Under the pieces are notes generated by a model. That model searched no databases. It was not told the DNA's origin and saw only the letters and a program-made list of their open reading frames with translations. Position numbers and translations under genes: made by a program. From Thermus caldifontis (GTDB lineage Bacteria; Deinococcota; Deinococci; Deinococcales; Thermaceae), in NCBI RefSeq assembly GCF_003336745.1, contig NZ_QGMX01000004.1, forward strand, positions 62,001 to 126,000: DNA of 64,000 bases. The letters are read 5' to 3'. The stretch's first letter is position 1, and every line of letters starts with the position of its first letter. Below, piece after piece: positions 55,773 to 64,000 of the stretch.

Positions 55773-57089
55773 ATGCGGGTCTTCATAGACGAGATCGCTC
55801 AGCATGAGGGCCGGGAGGTGGAGATAAGGGGCTGGCTTTACCAGAAGCGCTCCAAGGGCAAGATTCACTTCCTCATCCTCCGGGACGGCACCGGCTTCCT
55901 CCAGGCCACCCTGGTTAAAGGGGAGGTGCCCGAGGACGTCTTTGAAGAGGCGGATCACCTGCCCCAGGAAACCGCCCTAAAGGCCTTCGGCCTGGTGCGG
56001 CAGGACGAGAGGGCCCCCGGGGGGTTTGAGCTTTCCGTGCGCCACCTCCAGGTGATCAGCCTGCCCCAAGGCGAATACCCCATTGGCCCCAAGGAGCACG
56101 GCATTGACTTCCTCATGGACCACCGCCACCTTTGGCTTCGCCACCGCCGGCCCTTTGCCGTTATGCGCATTCGGGACGAGTTGGAAAGGGCCATCCACGA
56201 CTTCTTCGCCCAGCGGGGCTTCCTACGCTTTGACGCCCCCATCCTCACCCCTAGCGCCGTGGAGGGCACCACCGATCTCTTTGAGGTGGACCTTTTTGAC
56301 GGGGAAAAGGCCTACCTCTCCCAGTCGGGGCAGCTCTATGCCGAGGCCGGGGCTTTGGCCTACGGCAAGGTCTACACCTTTGGCCCCACCTTCCGAGCGG
56401 AAAGGAGCAAAACCCGACGCCACCTCCTGGAGTTTTGGATGATCGAACCCGAGGTGGCCTTCATGACCCACCAGGAGAACATGGCCTTGCAGGAGGAGCT
56501 GGTGAGCTATCTGGTGGGCCGTGTTTTAGAAAGGAGGGCCAAGGAGCTGGCGATGCTTGGGCGGGACCCTAAGGCCCTGGAGCCTGCCGCAGAGGGCCGC
56601 TACCCCCGCCTCACCTACAAGGAAGCCGTGGCCTTGGTCAACCGGCTGGCGGAAAAGGACCCGGAGGTGCCACCCCTGCCCTACGGGGAGGACTTCGGGG
56701 CTCCTCAGGAGGCCGCCATCAGCCGCCAGTTTGACCGGCCCGTTTTCATAGAACGTTACCCCGCCCGGATTAAAGCCTTCTACATGGAGCCGGACCCAGA
56801 GGACCCGGAACTGGTCTTGAACGATGACCTCCTAGCCCCCGAGGGGTACGGGGAGATCATCGGGGGTAGTCAGAGAATCCACGACCTGGAGCTCCTACGC
56901 AGGAAAATTCGGGAGTTCGGCCTTCCGGAGGAGGTCTACCACTGGTACCTGGACCTAAGGCGCTTCGGCAGCGTACCCCACTCGGGTTTCGGGTTGGGCC
57001 TGGAGCGCACCGTGGCCTGGATCTGTGGCCTAAGCCATGTGCGGGAGGCCATCCCCTTCCCCCGGATGTACTCCCGGATGCATCCCTGA
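55773..57089 (+). CDS. asnS: Asparaginyl-tRNA synthetase
   Basis: The 438-residue class II enzyme charges tRNA-Asn. It has an N-terminal OB fold (about 1-110), motif 1 near [24 protein letters not shown], motif 2 [28 protein letters not shown] and motif 3 [16 protein letters not shown]. The ATG at 55773 lies eight bases after TAGACT (55759-55764), suggesting a leaderless message, so the upstream open frame is not used. The gene ends before a strong terminator (57116-57149). Confidence 0.95.
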   Translation: MRVFIDEIAQHEGREVEIRGWLYQKRSKGKIHFLILRDGTGFLQATLVKGEVPEDVFEEADHLPQETALKAFGLVRQDERAPGGFELSVRHLQVISLPQGEYPIGPKEHGIDFLMDHRHLWLRHRRPFAVMRIRDELERAIHDFFAQRGFLRFDAPILTPSAVEGTTDLFEVDLFDGEKAYLSQSGQLYAEAGALAYGKVYTFGPTFRAERSKTRRHLLEFWMIEPEVAFMTHQENMALQEELVSYLVGRVLERRAKELAMLGRDPKALEPAAEGRYPRLTYKEAVALVNRLAEKDPEVPPLPYGEDFGAPQEAAISRQFDRPVFIERYPARIKAFYMEPDPEDPELVLNDDLLAPEGYGEIIGGSQRIHDLELLRRKIREFGLPEEVYHWYLDLRRFGSVPHSGFGLGLERTVAWICGLSHVREAIPFPRMYSRMHP

Positions 57090-57115
57090 TGCTTAGAGCA
57101 GATTCATTCCACCGT

Positions 57116-57149
57116 AAAACCCCTCACGCTCTCTGGCGTGAGGGGTTTT
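57116..57149 (+). terminator. Intrinsic terminator after asnS
   Basis: A 14-bp stem AAAACCCCTCACGC (57116-57129) pairs with 57136-57149 around a six-base loop, with a T-run at the end. It ends the hisS-asnS run and separates it from the TRAP operon. Confidence 0.92.
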
Positions 57150-57202
57150 CGCTCCATGGGGATGCAATCAGGGCTTCCTATATTTCACATATCGAAAAAT
57201 AA

Positions 57203-58387
<1,185 letters not shown>

Positions 58388-58406
58388 CCTCGAGGGTTGT
58401 ACCGTG

Positions 58407-58928
58407 ATGCAAACCCTGCTACGTTTCCTCAGCCTTATTGACGCCTTAAGCCTGTGGTCTGGACGCTTGGTCGCCTGGCTTACCTTCCTGGCGGTCCTTA
58501 TCCTTACGAGCGAAGTGGTACGGCGCTACTTCTTCAACGCCCCCACCCAGTGGGCCCACGAGGTGTCCACGCTTCTCTTTGGCCTCCTATATGTGCTAGC
58601 CGGGGCATATGCCCTAAAGGAGAAAGCTCATGTGGGCGTGGATATCTTCTATAGCCGGCTCCCCCGTAAGGGACAAGCCTGGGCTAACATCCTAGGCTTC
58701 ATCTTCCTGATGCTATTTGCTGGCACCCTTGTGGCATATGGCTGGAAGTTCTTCCTAGCTTCGTGGCAGAACCGCGAGTTTTCCCTCGCCAACCAAGCCA
58801 TCCCCATATTCCCCTTCAAGCTGGCCATCCCGGTGGGTGCCGCCTTGCTGCTTCTCCAGGGTTTAGCTAACACAATCCGGGACATCCTGGTGCTTCTGGG
58901 AAAGGAGGAGGAAGATCGTGCCCATTGA
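58407..58928 (+). CDS. dctQ: TRAP transporter small permease
   Basis: The 173-residue integral membrane protein has four helices and the DctQ-type segments SEVVRRYFFNAPTQWAHEVSTLLFGLLYVLAGAYALKEKAHVGVDIFYSRLP. It forms the import channel complex with DctM. A GTG one codon earlier (58404) is an alternative start. It lies 19 bases after dctP and overlaps dctM by 11 bases. Confidence 0.92.
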   Translation: MQTLLRFLSLIDALSLWSGRLVAWLTFLAVLILTSEVVRRYFFNAPTQWAHEVSTLLFGLLYVLAGAYALKEKAHVGVDIFYSRLPRKGQAWANILGFIFLMLFAGTLVAYGWKFFLASWQNREFSLANQAIPIFPFKLAIPVGAALLLLQGLANTIRDILVLLGKEEEDRAH

Positions 58929-60234
58929 AACGCTCACCTGGCTGATGTTCGGGAGTCTCTTCCTTCTCCTTTTCACCGGTTATCCTCTGGCTTTCTTGAT
59001 AGGAGGCCTCGCCGTAACCTTCATTGCCTGGCTATGGAGCCCAGACGCCCTGGCCCTGGTGCCCCAGCGCATGTGGAACAACATGACCCAGTACCTTCTG
59101 GCAGCCATCCCTCTCTTCATCTTCATGGCTTCGATGTTGGAAAAGTCTGGGCTCATAGAGGAAATCTTTGACGTGGCCTACAAATGGCTGGGACGGGTAC
59201 CAGGGGGTTTGGCGGTCGCTACGGTTGCGGCCTCCACCCTTCTAGCCGCCATGGTGGGCGTCATCGGCGCAGCAGTGGTAACCATGGCTTTGGTGGCCTT
59301 ACCTGCGATGCTGCGCCGGGGGTACAGCCCCGTGCTAGCCGCCGGCACTGTGATGGCAGGAGGCACTCTCGGCATCCTTATCCCCCCAAGTGTTCTCGCC
59401 ATCATCTATGGTCTGGTGGCCAACCAGTCCGTGGGCGAGCTTTATTTGGGCTCTGTGCTTCCCGGGCTGGTCCTTTCAGGTCTGTATATGCTCTTCTCCA
59501 TCGTCTATGCCCTGCTCTATCCCCAGGCTGCCCCTAGGATCCCCAAAGAGGAAATGCCCACATGGCCGGAGCGCTTGCGCGCTCTAAGGACCATCTGGGC
59601 CCCCCTCCTTCTCATCTTTCTAGTGCTCGGTACCATCTTCCTGGGTTTGGCCGCCCCCACGGAAGCGGCGGCGGTAGGAGCCTTCGGATCCTTGGTGGTG
59701 GCCGCCCTACACCGCAAGCTTACCTGGCGAAACCTGCAGCTGGCTTTAGAACAGACCGCCAAAGCTACCGCCATGGTGCTTTGGATCGTCTTTGGAGCCA
59801 ATGCCTTCGTGGCCTTCTACGTAGCCCAGGGAGGGGATCGCTTTGTCAGCGAACTTCTTCTGGGCACTGGGTTATCCCCTTGGGGAATCTTGATCCTGAT
59901 GCAGGTGATCCTCATCATCCTGGGGATGTTCTTGGACTGGGTGGGAATACTCCTGCTAGCGGTTCCCGTCTTTGTACCCATTATCCGCAGTCTCGGGTTC
60001 GATCCCTTGTGGTTTGGGGTTCTCTATCTGGTAAACATGCAGATGTCTTTCCTTTCTCCCCCTTTTGGTTATGCCCTCTTCTATGTACGTGGGGTAGCTC
60101 CCCAGATCTCCATGGGTACCATATACAGGGCAGCCATCCCCTTCCTGCTTCTTCAGCTTACGGGTCTGATCCTCCTCATGCTCTTCCCAGGATTGGCCAC
60201 ATGGTTACCAAGCCTGGTTTACAACAACAAGTAG
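58918..60234 (+). CDS. dctM: TRAP transporter large permease
   Basis: The 438-residue protein has about 11-12 membrane helices with the DctM motifs MVGVIGAAVVTMALVALPAMLRRGYSP, GGTLGILIPPSVLAIIYGLVANQSVGELYLGSVLPG and DWVGILLLAVPVFVPIIRSLGFDPLWFGVLYLVNMQMSFLSPPFGYALFYVRGV. It couples Na+ movement to substrate uptake. The start is GTG at 58918 with a strong SD (AAAGGAGGAGG) upstream. It converges on pdxT with a six-base gap and no terminator. Confidence 0.94.
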   Translation: MPIETLTWLMFGSLFLLLFTGYPLAFLIGGLAVTFIAWLWSPDALALVPQRMWNNMTQYLLAAIPLFIFMASMLEKSGLIEEIFDVAYKWLGRVPGGLAVATVAASTLLAAMVGVIGAAVVTMALVALPAMLRRGYSPVLAAGTVMAGGTLGILIPPSVLAIIYGLVANQSVGELYLGSVLPGLVLSGLYMLFSIVYALLYPQAAPRIPKEEMPTWPERLRALRTIWAPLLLIFLVLGTIFLGLAAPTEAAAVGAFGSLVVAALHRKLTWRNLQLALEQTAKATAMVLWIVFGANAFVAFYVAQGGDRFVSELLLGTGLSPWGILILMQVILIILGMFLDWVGILLLAVPVFVPIIRSLGFDPLWFGVLYLVNMQMSFLSPPFGYALFYVRGVAPQISMGTIYRAAIPFLLLQLTGLILLMLFPGLATWLPSLVYNNK

Positions 60235-60240
60235 CCACCC

Positions 60241-60816
60241 TTACGTACCCGCTAGCTCTAGGAAGTACTGGTGAAGCCTGGGGTCCGGGGTGAGCTCGGG
60301 GTGGAAGGCGCTGGCGAGGATCTTGCCCTGGCGCACCAACACGGGAAGGCCCCCTAGTTCCGCCAATACCTCCACCCCCTCCCCCAGGCGGCGGAAGGCG
60401 GGGGCCCGGATGAAGACCCCGTGAAAGGGCCCCAGACTCCGGACCTCGAGGTCCTCCTCAAAGCTCTCCACCTGGCGGCCGAAGGCGTTGCGCTCCACGG
60501 CCACATCCAGCACCCCTAACCGGGGTTGCTGCGGATAACCCAAAATCTCCCGGGAAAGCCATATGGCCCCAGCACAGGTGCCGAAGACGGCAAGGGAGCC
60601 CTCCTCTACCCGCCTTCGCACCTCCTCCTCCAGGCCGTACTCGCGAGCCAGCTTGCCGATGGTGGTGGACTCACCCCCCGGCACGATAAGGGCTTTAACC
60701 CCCTCCAGGTGCTCCCTCTTGCGCACCTCCTTGGCCTCGATCCCAAGCCGCTTCAATGCCTCCTTGTGCTCGCGGAAATCCCCCTGTAGGGCCAAAACGC
60801 CAACCACGCCCCTCAT
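60241..60816 (-). CDS. pdxT: Pyridoxal-5'-phosphate synthase glutaminase subunit
   Basis: PdxT releases ammonia from glutamine for PdxS, which makes PLP. The 191-residue class I glutaminase has GVLALQGDFREHKEAL, the oxyanion strand LIVPGGESTTIG, the catalytic Cys81 in FGTCAGAIWLS and the His-Glu pair in SAFHPELTPD. pdxS normally precedes pdxT, but here the upstream gene is nhaA, so pdxS must be elsewhere. The start is ATG at 60816, inside the longer open frame. Confidence 0.93.
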   Translation of the reverse strand: MRGVVGVLALQGDFREHKEALKRLGIEAKEVRKREHLEGVKALIVPGGESTTIGKLAREYGLEEEVRRRVEEGSLAVFGTCAGAIWLSREILGYPQQPRLGVLDVAVERNAFGRQVESFEEDLEVRSLGPFHGVFIRAPAFRRLGEGVEVLAELGGLPVLVRQGKILASAFHPELTPDPRLHQYFLELAGT

Positions 60817-60823
60817 CCTGGAC

Positions 60824-62062
60824 CTAGGCCCGGCCCCTGTCAAGGGAAGCCCGCACCAGAGCGAAGCCCAAAATCCCGGCCAATAAGGAGGCGGCCATCA
60901 CCCCCACCTTGGCCTGGTCCAAAAGGTCCCCTTCAAAGGCAAGGCCCGCAATAAAGAGGGCCATGGTAAAGCCGACGCCCGCCAAAAACCCCACCCCCAG
61001 AATGGCCTTCAGGTCCACCCCCTGGGGCAAGGTCCCAAGCCCCAGGCGCAGGGCCAACCAGACCATAAGGAGGATTCCCAAGGGCTTGCCCAGCAATAGC
61101 CCCAAGGCCACGCCCAGGGCCACGGCTCCAAACTCCAAGCCCACCAAGGCCACCCCTGCGTTGAAAAAGGCAAAGATGGGCAGCACCCCATACACCACCC
61201 AAGGGTGGAGGGTGTGCTCCAGGCGGTGCAGGGGGCTTTGCGCCTCCTCCACCTCCTCCTCGAGGCCCTCCAGCTCCCCCTCCAGATCCTCCGGATCTTG
61301 GGCAGAAGTAGCTCCTTGGAAGGGCCTAGCCCGCCGCAAAGGAATAGCCAAGGCCAGAAGCACCCCAGCCAAGGTGGCGTGGAGGCCGGACTGGAGGACA
61401 AAGTACCAAAGGGGCAATCCCAGGAGCATGTACGGCCAAAGGTACCAGACCCCCAAGCGGTTAAGAAAGAGAGCAAAAACCAGCGTCAAGGCCGCCAAGC
61501 CCAAAGGGAAGGGTTCCAGGCCCCCGGTGTAAAAGAGAGCGATCACCAAAACCGCTCCCAGGTCGTCCACGATGGCCAGGGCTGTGAGGAAAAGCTTGAG
61601 CCCCAAGGGTGCCCGAGGGACTAGGGCCAACACGCCCAAAGCAAAGGCGATATCGGTGGCCATGGGCACCCCAAAGCCCCGGGCCTCGGGCATACCGGGA
61701 TTGAGCATGAGGTACAGAAGGGCTGGTACCGCCATTCCCCCCAGAGCGCCCGCCAAGGCTAGCCCTGCCCTTCTTGGGTCTTTAAGCTCACCGGAAACCA
61801 GCTCCCGCTTGAGCTCCAAGCCCACCAGCAAAAAGAAAAGGGCCATCAAGAGATCGTTGATCCAAAGAAGCAGGGGCTTTTCCAAGGAGAAACCCCCAAA
61901 GCGCAGGCCCACCGGGACTTCCCGCAACCCAAAGTAGCCTGACGCCCCCGGAGAGTTGGCCAGCATAAAGGCAAGAAGAGCCGCCAAAAAAAGAACCAGC
62001 CCCCCTTTAGCCTCACTCTCCAGAAACTGCTCCAGTAACCGGGGATAACGGCGCTTCGGCAT
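60824..62062 (-). CDS. nhaA: Na+/H+ antiporter NhaA
   Basis: The 412-residue antiporter removes Na+ using the proton gradient. Key residues are ATDIAF with Asp137, and the ion-binding pair Asp166-Asp167 in AIVDDLGAVLVIALFYT. About 12 helices are predicted. An unusual acidic cytosolic loop (about 258-275: EDLEGELEGLEEEVEEAQ) replaces a shorter loop of E. coli NhaA. The start is MPKRRYPRLLEQFL. The gene lies seven bases after the P-type ATPase and seven bases before pdxT. Confidence 0.94.
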   Translation of the reverse strand: MPKRRYPRLLEQFLESEAKGGLVLFLAALLAFMLANSPGASGYFGLREVPVGLRFGGFSLEKPLLLWINDLLMALFFLLVGLELKRELVSGELKDPRRAGLALAGALGGMAVPALLYLMLNPGMPEARGFGVPMATDIAFALGVLALVPRAPLGLKLFLTALAIVDDLGAVLVIALFYTGGLEPFPLGLAALTLVFALFLNRLGVWYLWPYMLLGLPLWYFVLQSGLHATLAGVLLALAIPLRRARPFQGATSAQDPEDLEGELEGLEEEVEEAQSPLHRLEHTLHPWVVYGVLPIFAFFNAGVALVGLEFGAVALGVALGLLLGKPLGILLMVWLALRLGLGTLPQGVDLKAILGVGFLAGVGFTMALFIAGLAFEGDLLDQAKVGVMAASLLAGILGFALVRASLDRGRA

Positions 62063-62069
62063 GTCCCGA

Positions 62070-64000
62070 CTATACCCGGCTCCACAGGAGGCGCAAACTG
62101 TTCACCGTCACCAACACTAAGGCCCCGTTGTCTGCCAACACCGCCGCCCAAAGCCCTGTATACCCCAACAGGGTAGTAATGAGCACCAACCCCTTGAAGC
62201 CCAGCGCCAAAGCGATGTTCTGCCCCACCACCCCCAAGGTCTTGCGGCTTAGGCGTATGGCCCTGGGCAGGGCCGTGAGGGAAAGGAGCCCCACATCGGC
62301 AGCCCTCAAAGCAGCCTCCGTCCCCTCCACCACCGCCAGCCCCACCGTGGCCCGGGCCAAAGCAGGGGTATCGTTCACCCCATCCCCCACCATGGCTACC
62401 CCACCCCTTTCCGACAGTTCCTCCACCAACCGGAGTTTGTCCACGGGGGAAAGGCCGGCCTTCACCTCGTTGACCGAAAGCCCCAACTCGGCAGCCAAGG
62501 CTAAAGCCGAGGCCTCCCGGTCCCCGGTGAAAAGGAAAGGCTTAAGCCCCAAAGAGCGAAGGCCCTTTATGGCCTCCCTGGCCTCGAGCCGGGGTTCATC
62601 CTGGAAAACCAAGAGGGCCAAGGGCTCACCTTCCCGCAGCAAAAGGGACAGGCTATACCCCTCCCAAGCCTCCACCTGCCGCCTTAGGTCCTCGGGAAGG
62701 TCCGCCACCTCAGGGCGTACCAAGCCCACCTCCTGCCCGCCAACCCGGGCAAAGGCCCCTAGGCCCGGTTGCGTGCGATGCCCCTCACCGGGTAAGGCCA
62801 CGCCCTCCGCCTCCCGCACCGCTCGGGCCAGGGGATGCCCTGAGCCTTCGGCCACGGCCTTGGCCAGGGCCAAGGCCTCCTCCCGCAAGACCCTAAAGGG
62901 AACCACCTCCACCAGCTTGGGCCGCCCGAGGGTCAGGGTACCCGTCTTGTCCAGGGCCACAAAGGTTACCCTGCCCAACCGTTCCAAGGCGGCCCCCGTC
63001 TTGAAGAGAACCCCGCTCCGGGCCCCCCGGGCCACCCCGGCGGCGATCGCGGCCGGCACGGAAACCACCAAGGCACAGGGACAGGCGATGAGGAGAAGGG
63101 CCAAGGCCTTGTACACGTGTCCTAGGAAATCCCCCTGGAAAAGGGGCAGGATGAAGGCCACCACACCGGCCAAGAGGAGCACCGCCGGCGTATAACGACG
63201 GCTGAAGGCGTCCACCACCCGCTCCACCTGGCTCTTCTTCGCCAAGGCCTCCTCGGCCATGCGCTCCATCTGGGCCAGGAAACCCTCCTTGGGCAGGCGC
63301 TCCACCCTCAGGACCAGGCTTCCCTCCACCAGGAGGCTACCCCCATAGACCCGGTCCCCTATCCCCTTAGGCTGAGGCAAGGGCTCCCCGGTAAAAGCCG
63401 CCTCCTCCACGGCCCCTTCTCCCGCCAGCACCACCCCGTCGGCGGGGACCCGTTCCCCCGGGGGCACGCGCACCAGGTCCCCCACCCCAAGGGCGCTTAA
63501 GGGTACCTCCTCCAACCCGCCCTCCTTCAAGCGGTAGGCCCTCTGGGGAAGAAGCTCTCCCAAAGCAAAGAGGGCCTTTCTGGCCTGGGCCACGGAGTAG
63601 GCCTCCAGCACCTCCCCCACCAGAAAGAGGAAGACCACCACGCCCGCCTCGGCCTCCGCCCCGATGAGAAGGGCTCCCAAGGTGGCCACCGTGACCAAGG
63701 CCTGCATGCTGAAGGGGTTTTGCCGGAATAGGGCCGCCGCCCGACGGGCCAAGGGGAACACCCCCACCAAGGCGGCCAAAGCATAGGCCCAGGTGGCCAG
63801 GGACGGTACAAAACGGGAACTCACAAAGGCCCCAAGGAGAAGCCCTCCCGAAGCCAAGGCCCATGCCCAAGGCCCGGGAAGGCGGGGGGTCCATGCCCCA
63901 CTTTCCTTTTGTCCCCCGATTTCCGACACCTGGGTTGGAACCAGGCGGTAACCCAAGGCGGCCACCGCCATCTCGGCTTCCTTCTCCGCCTGGGGAACCT
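62070..64000 (-). CDS. Zinc/cadmium-exporting P1B-type ATPase, N-terminus beyond the window
   Basis: The frame is open to the window edge, and the visible part begins in an HMA-like end (EKEAEMAVAALGYRL), so the metal-binding domain starts outside. About 642 residues are seen. Motifs include FTGEPLPQPKG, the membrane CPC in LIACPCALVVSVPAAIAAG, the phosphorylation DKTGTLT, GSGHPLARAV and MVGDGVNDTPALARA. The last helix pattern NIALALGFKGLVL...LWAAVLADNGALVLVTVNSLRLL matches the P1B-2 group (ZntA/CadA), so Zn, Cd or Pb efflux is likeliest. Confidence 0.9.
   Translation of the reverse strand, partial: VPQAEKEAEMAVAALGYRLVPTQVSEIGGQKESGAWTPRLPGPWAWALASGGLLLGAFVSSRFVPSLATWAYALAALVGVFPLARRAAALFRQNPFSMQALVTVATLGALLIGAEAEAGVVVFLFLVGEVLEAYSVAQARKALFALGELLPQRAYRLKEGGLEEVPLSALGVGDLVRVPPGERVPADGVVLAGEGAVEEAAFTGEPLPQPKGIGDRVYGGSLLVEGSLVLRVERLPKEGFLAQMERMAEEALAKKSQVERVVDAFSRRYTPAVLLLAGVVAFILPLFQGDFLGHVYKALALLLIACPCALVVSVPAAIAAGVARGARSGVLFKTGAALERLGRVTFVALDKTGTLTLGRPKLVEVVPFRVLREEALALAKAVAEGSGHPLARAVREAEGVALPGEGHRTQPGLGAFARVGGQEVGLVRPEVADLPEDLRRQVEAWEGYSLSLLLREGEPLALLVFQDEPRLEAREAIKGLRSLGLKPFLFTGDREASALALAAELGLSVNEVKAGLSPVDKLRLVEELSERGGVAMVGDGVNDTPALARATVGLAVVEGTEAALRAADVGLLSLTALPRAIRLSRKTLGVVGQNIALALGFKGLVLITTLLGYTGLWAAVLADNGALVLVTVNSLRLLWSRV

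Overview
The window is chromosomal DNA from a Thermus species. Many proteins read almost residue for residue like well-known Thermus thermophilus or T. aquaticus proteins (ValRS, HisRS, PrmA, RsmE, DeoC, an 818-residue glycogen phosphorylase). The DNA is very GC-rich with G/C third codon positions. Genes overlap by 1-40 bases in long polycistronic runs, GTG starts are common, and several genes have a -10 hexamer only 6-9 bases before the start codon, as expected for leaderless mRNAs. I cannot name the species. I see no phage, IS element or CRISPR array.

Layout, left to right. 1-4383: the end of an AEC transporter, a minus-strand run mrp - sufR-like - prmA - rsmE - lipoprotein, and a divergent unknown gene. 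4581-11574: valS (+), then minus-strand genes including recJ, hisA and trpC. 11670-12927: an excisionase-type HTH gene followed one base later by a patatin gene. 12924-18740: a minus-strand cluster in which the parts of a polar amino-acid ABC importer (binding protein, permease, ATPase) are separated by a complete TAXI-type TRAP transporter. 18906-19637: a dihaem cytochrome c behind two overlapping palindromes. 19652-28146: glgP, trkH-trkA, rimO, a RodZ-like protein carrying a PEGA domain, and psuG. 28168-28273: a perfect 53-bp tandem repeat. 28311-35218: a long minus-strand run with an atypical receiver, PBP1A, a TrmJ-like methyltransferase, a histidine kinase, an LMW phosphatase, a fructosamine kinase and a DUF4388 protein. 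35263-42479: tRNA-Gln, ychF, deoC, a phospholipase-D-like protein and the cell-shape operon maf-mreC-mreD-mrdA-minC. 42466-47448: small membrane and secreted proteins and the arginine operon argF-argC-argJ. 47643-50199: modABC. 50023-57089: two small minus-strand genes, then hisS, aspS, phzF-like, a HAD phosphatase and asnS. 57305-60234: an AT-richer TRAP operon (dctP-dctQ-dctM) with a Tat signal. 60241-64000: pdxT, nhaA and the start-truncated zinc/cadmium P-type ATPase.

Most content is housekeeping: translation (three aminoacyl-tRNA synthetases, four RNA or ribosomal-protein modification enzymes), wall synthesis and cell shape, arginine, histidine and tryptophan biosynthesis, and ion or solute transport. 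The parts that most deserve attention are the HTH-patatin pair, the interleaved ABC/TRAP operon, the kinase-phosphatase deglycation pair, the palindromic control region of the cytochrome gene, the 53-bp tandem hairpin repeat, and two genes (ychF and a lipoprotein) whose starts sit behind or inside terminator-like hairpins. No gap between genes exceeds about 215 bases.
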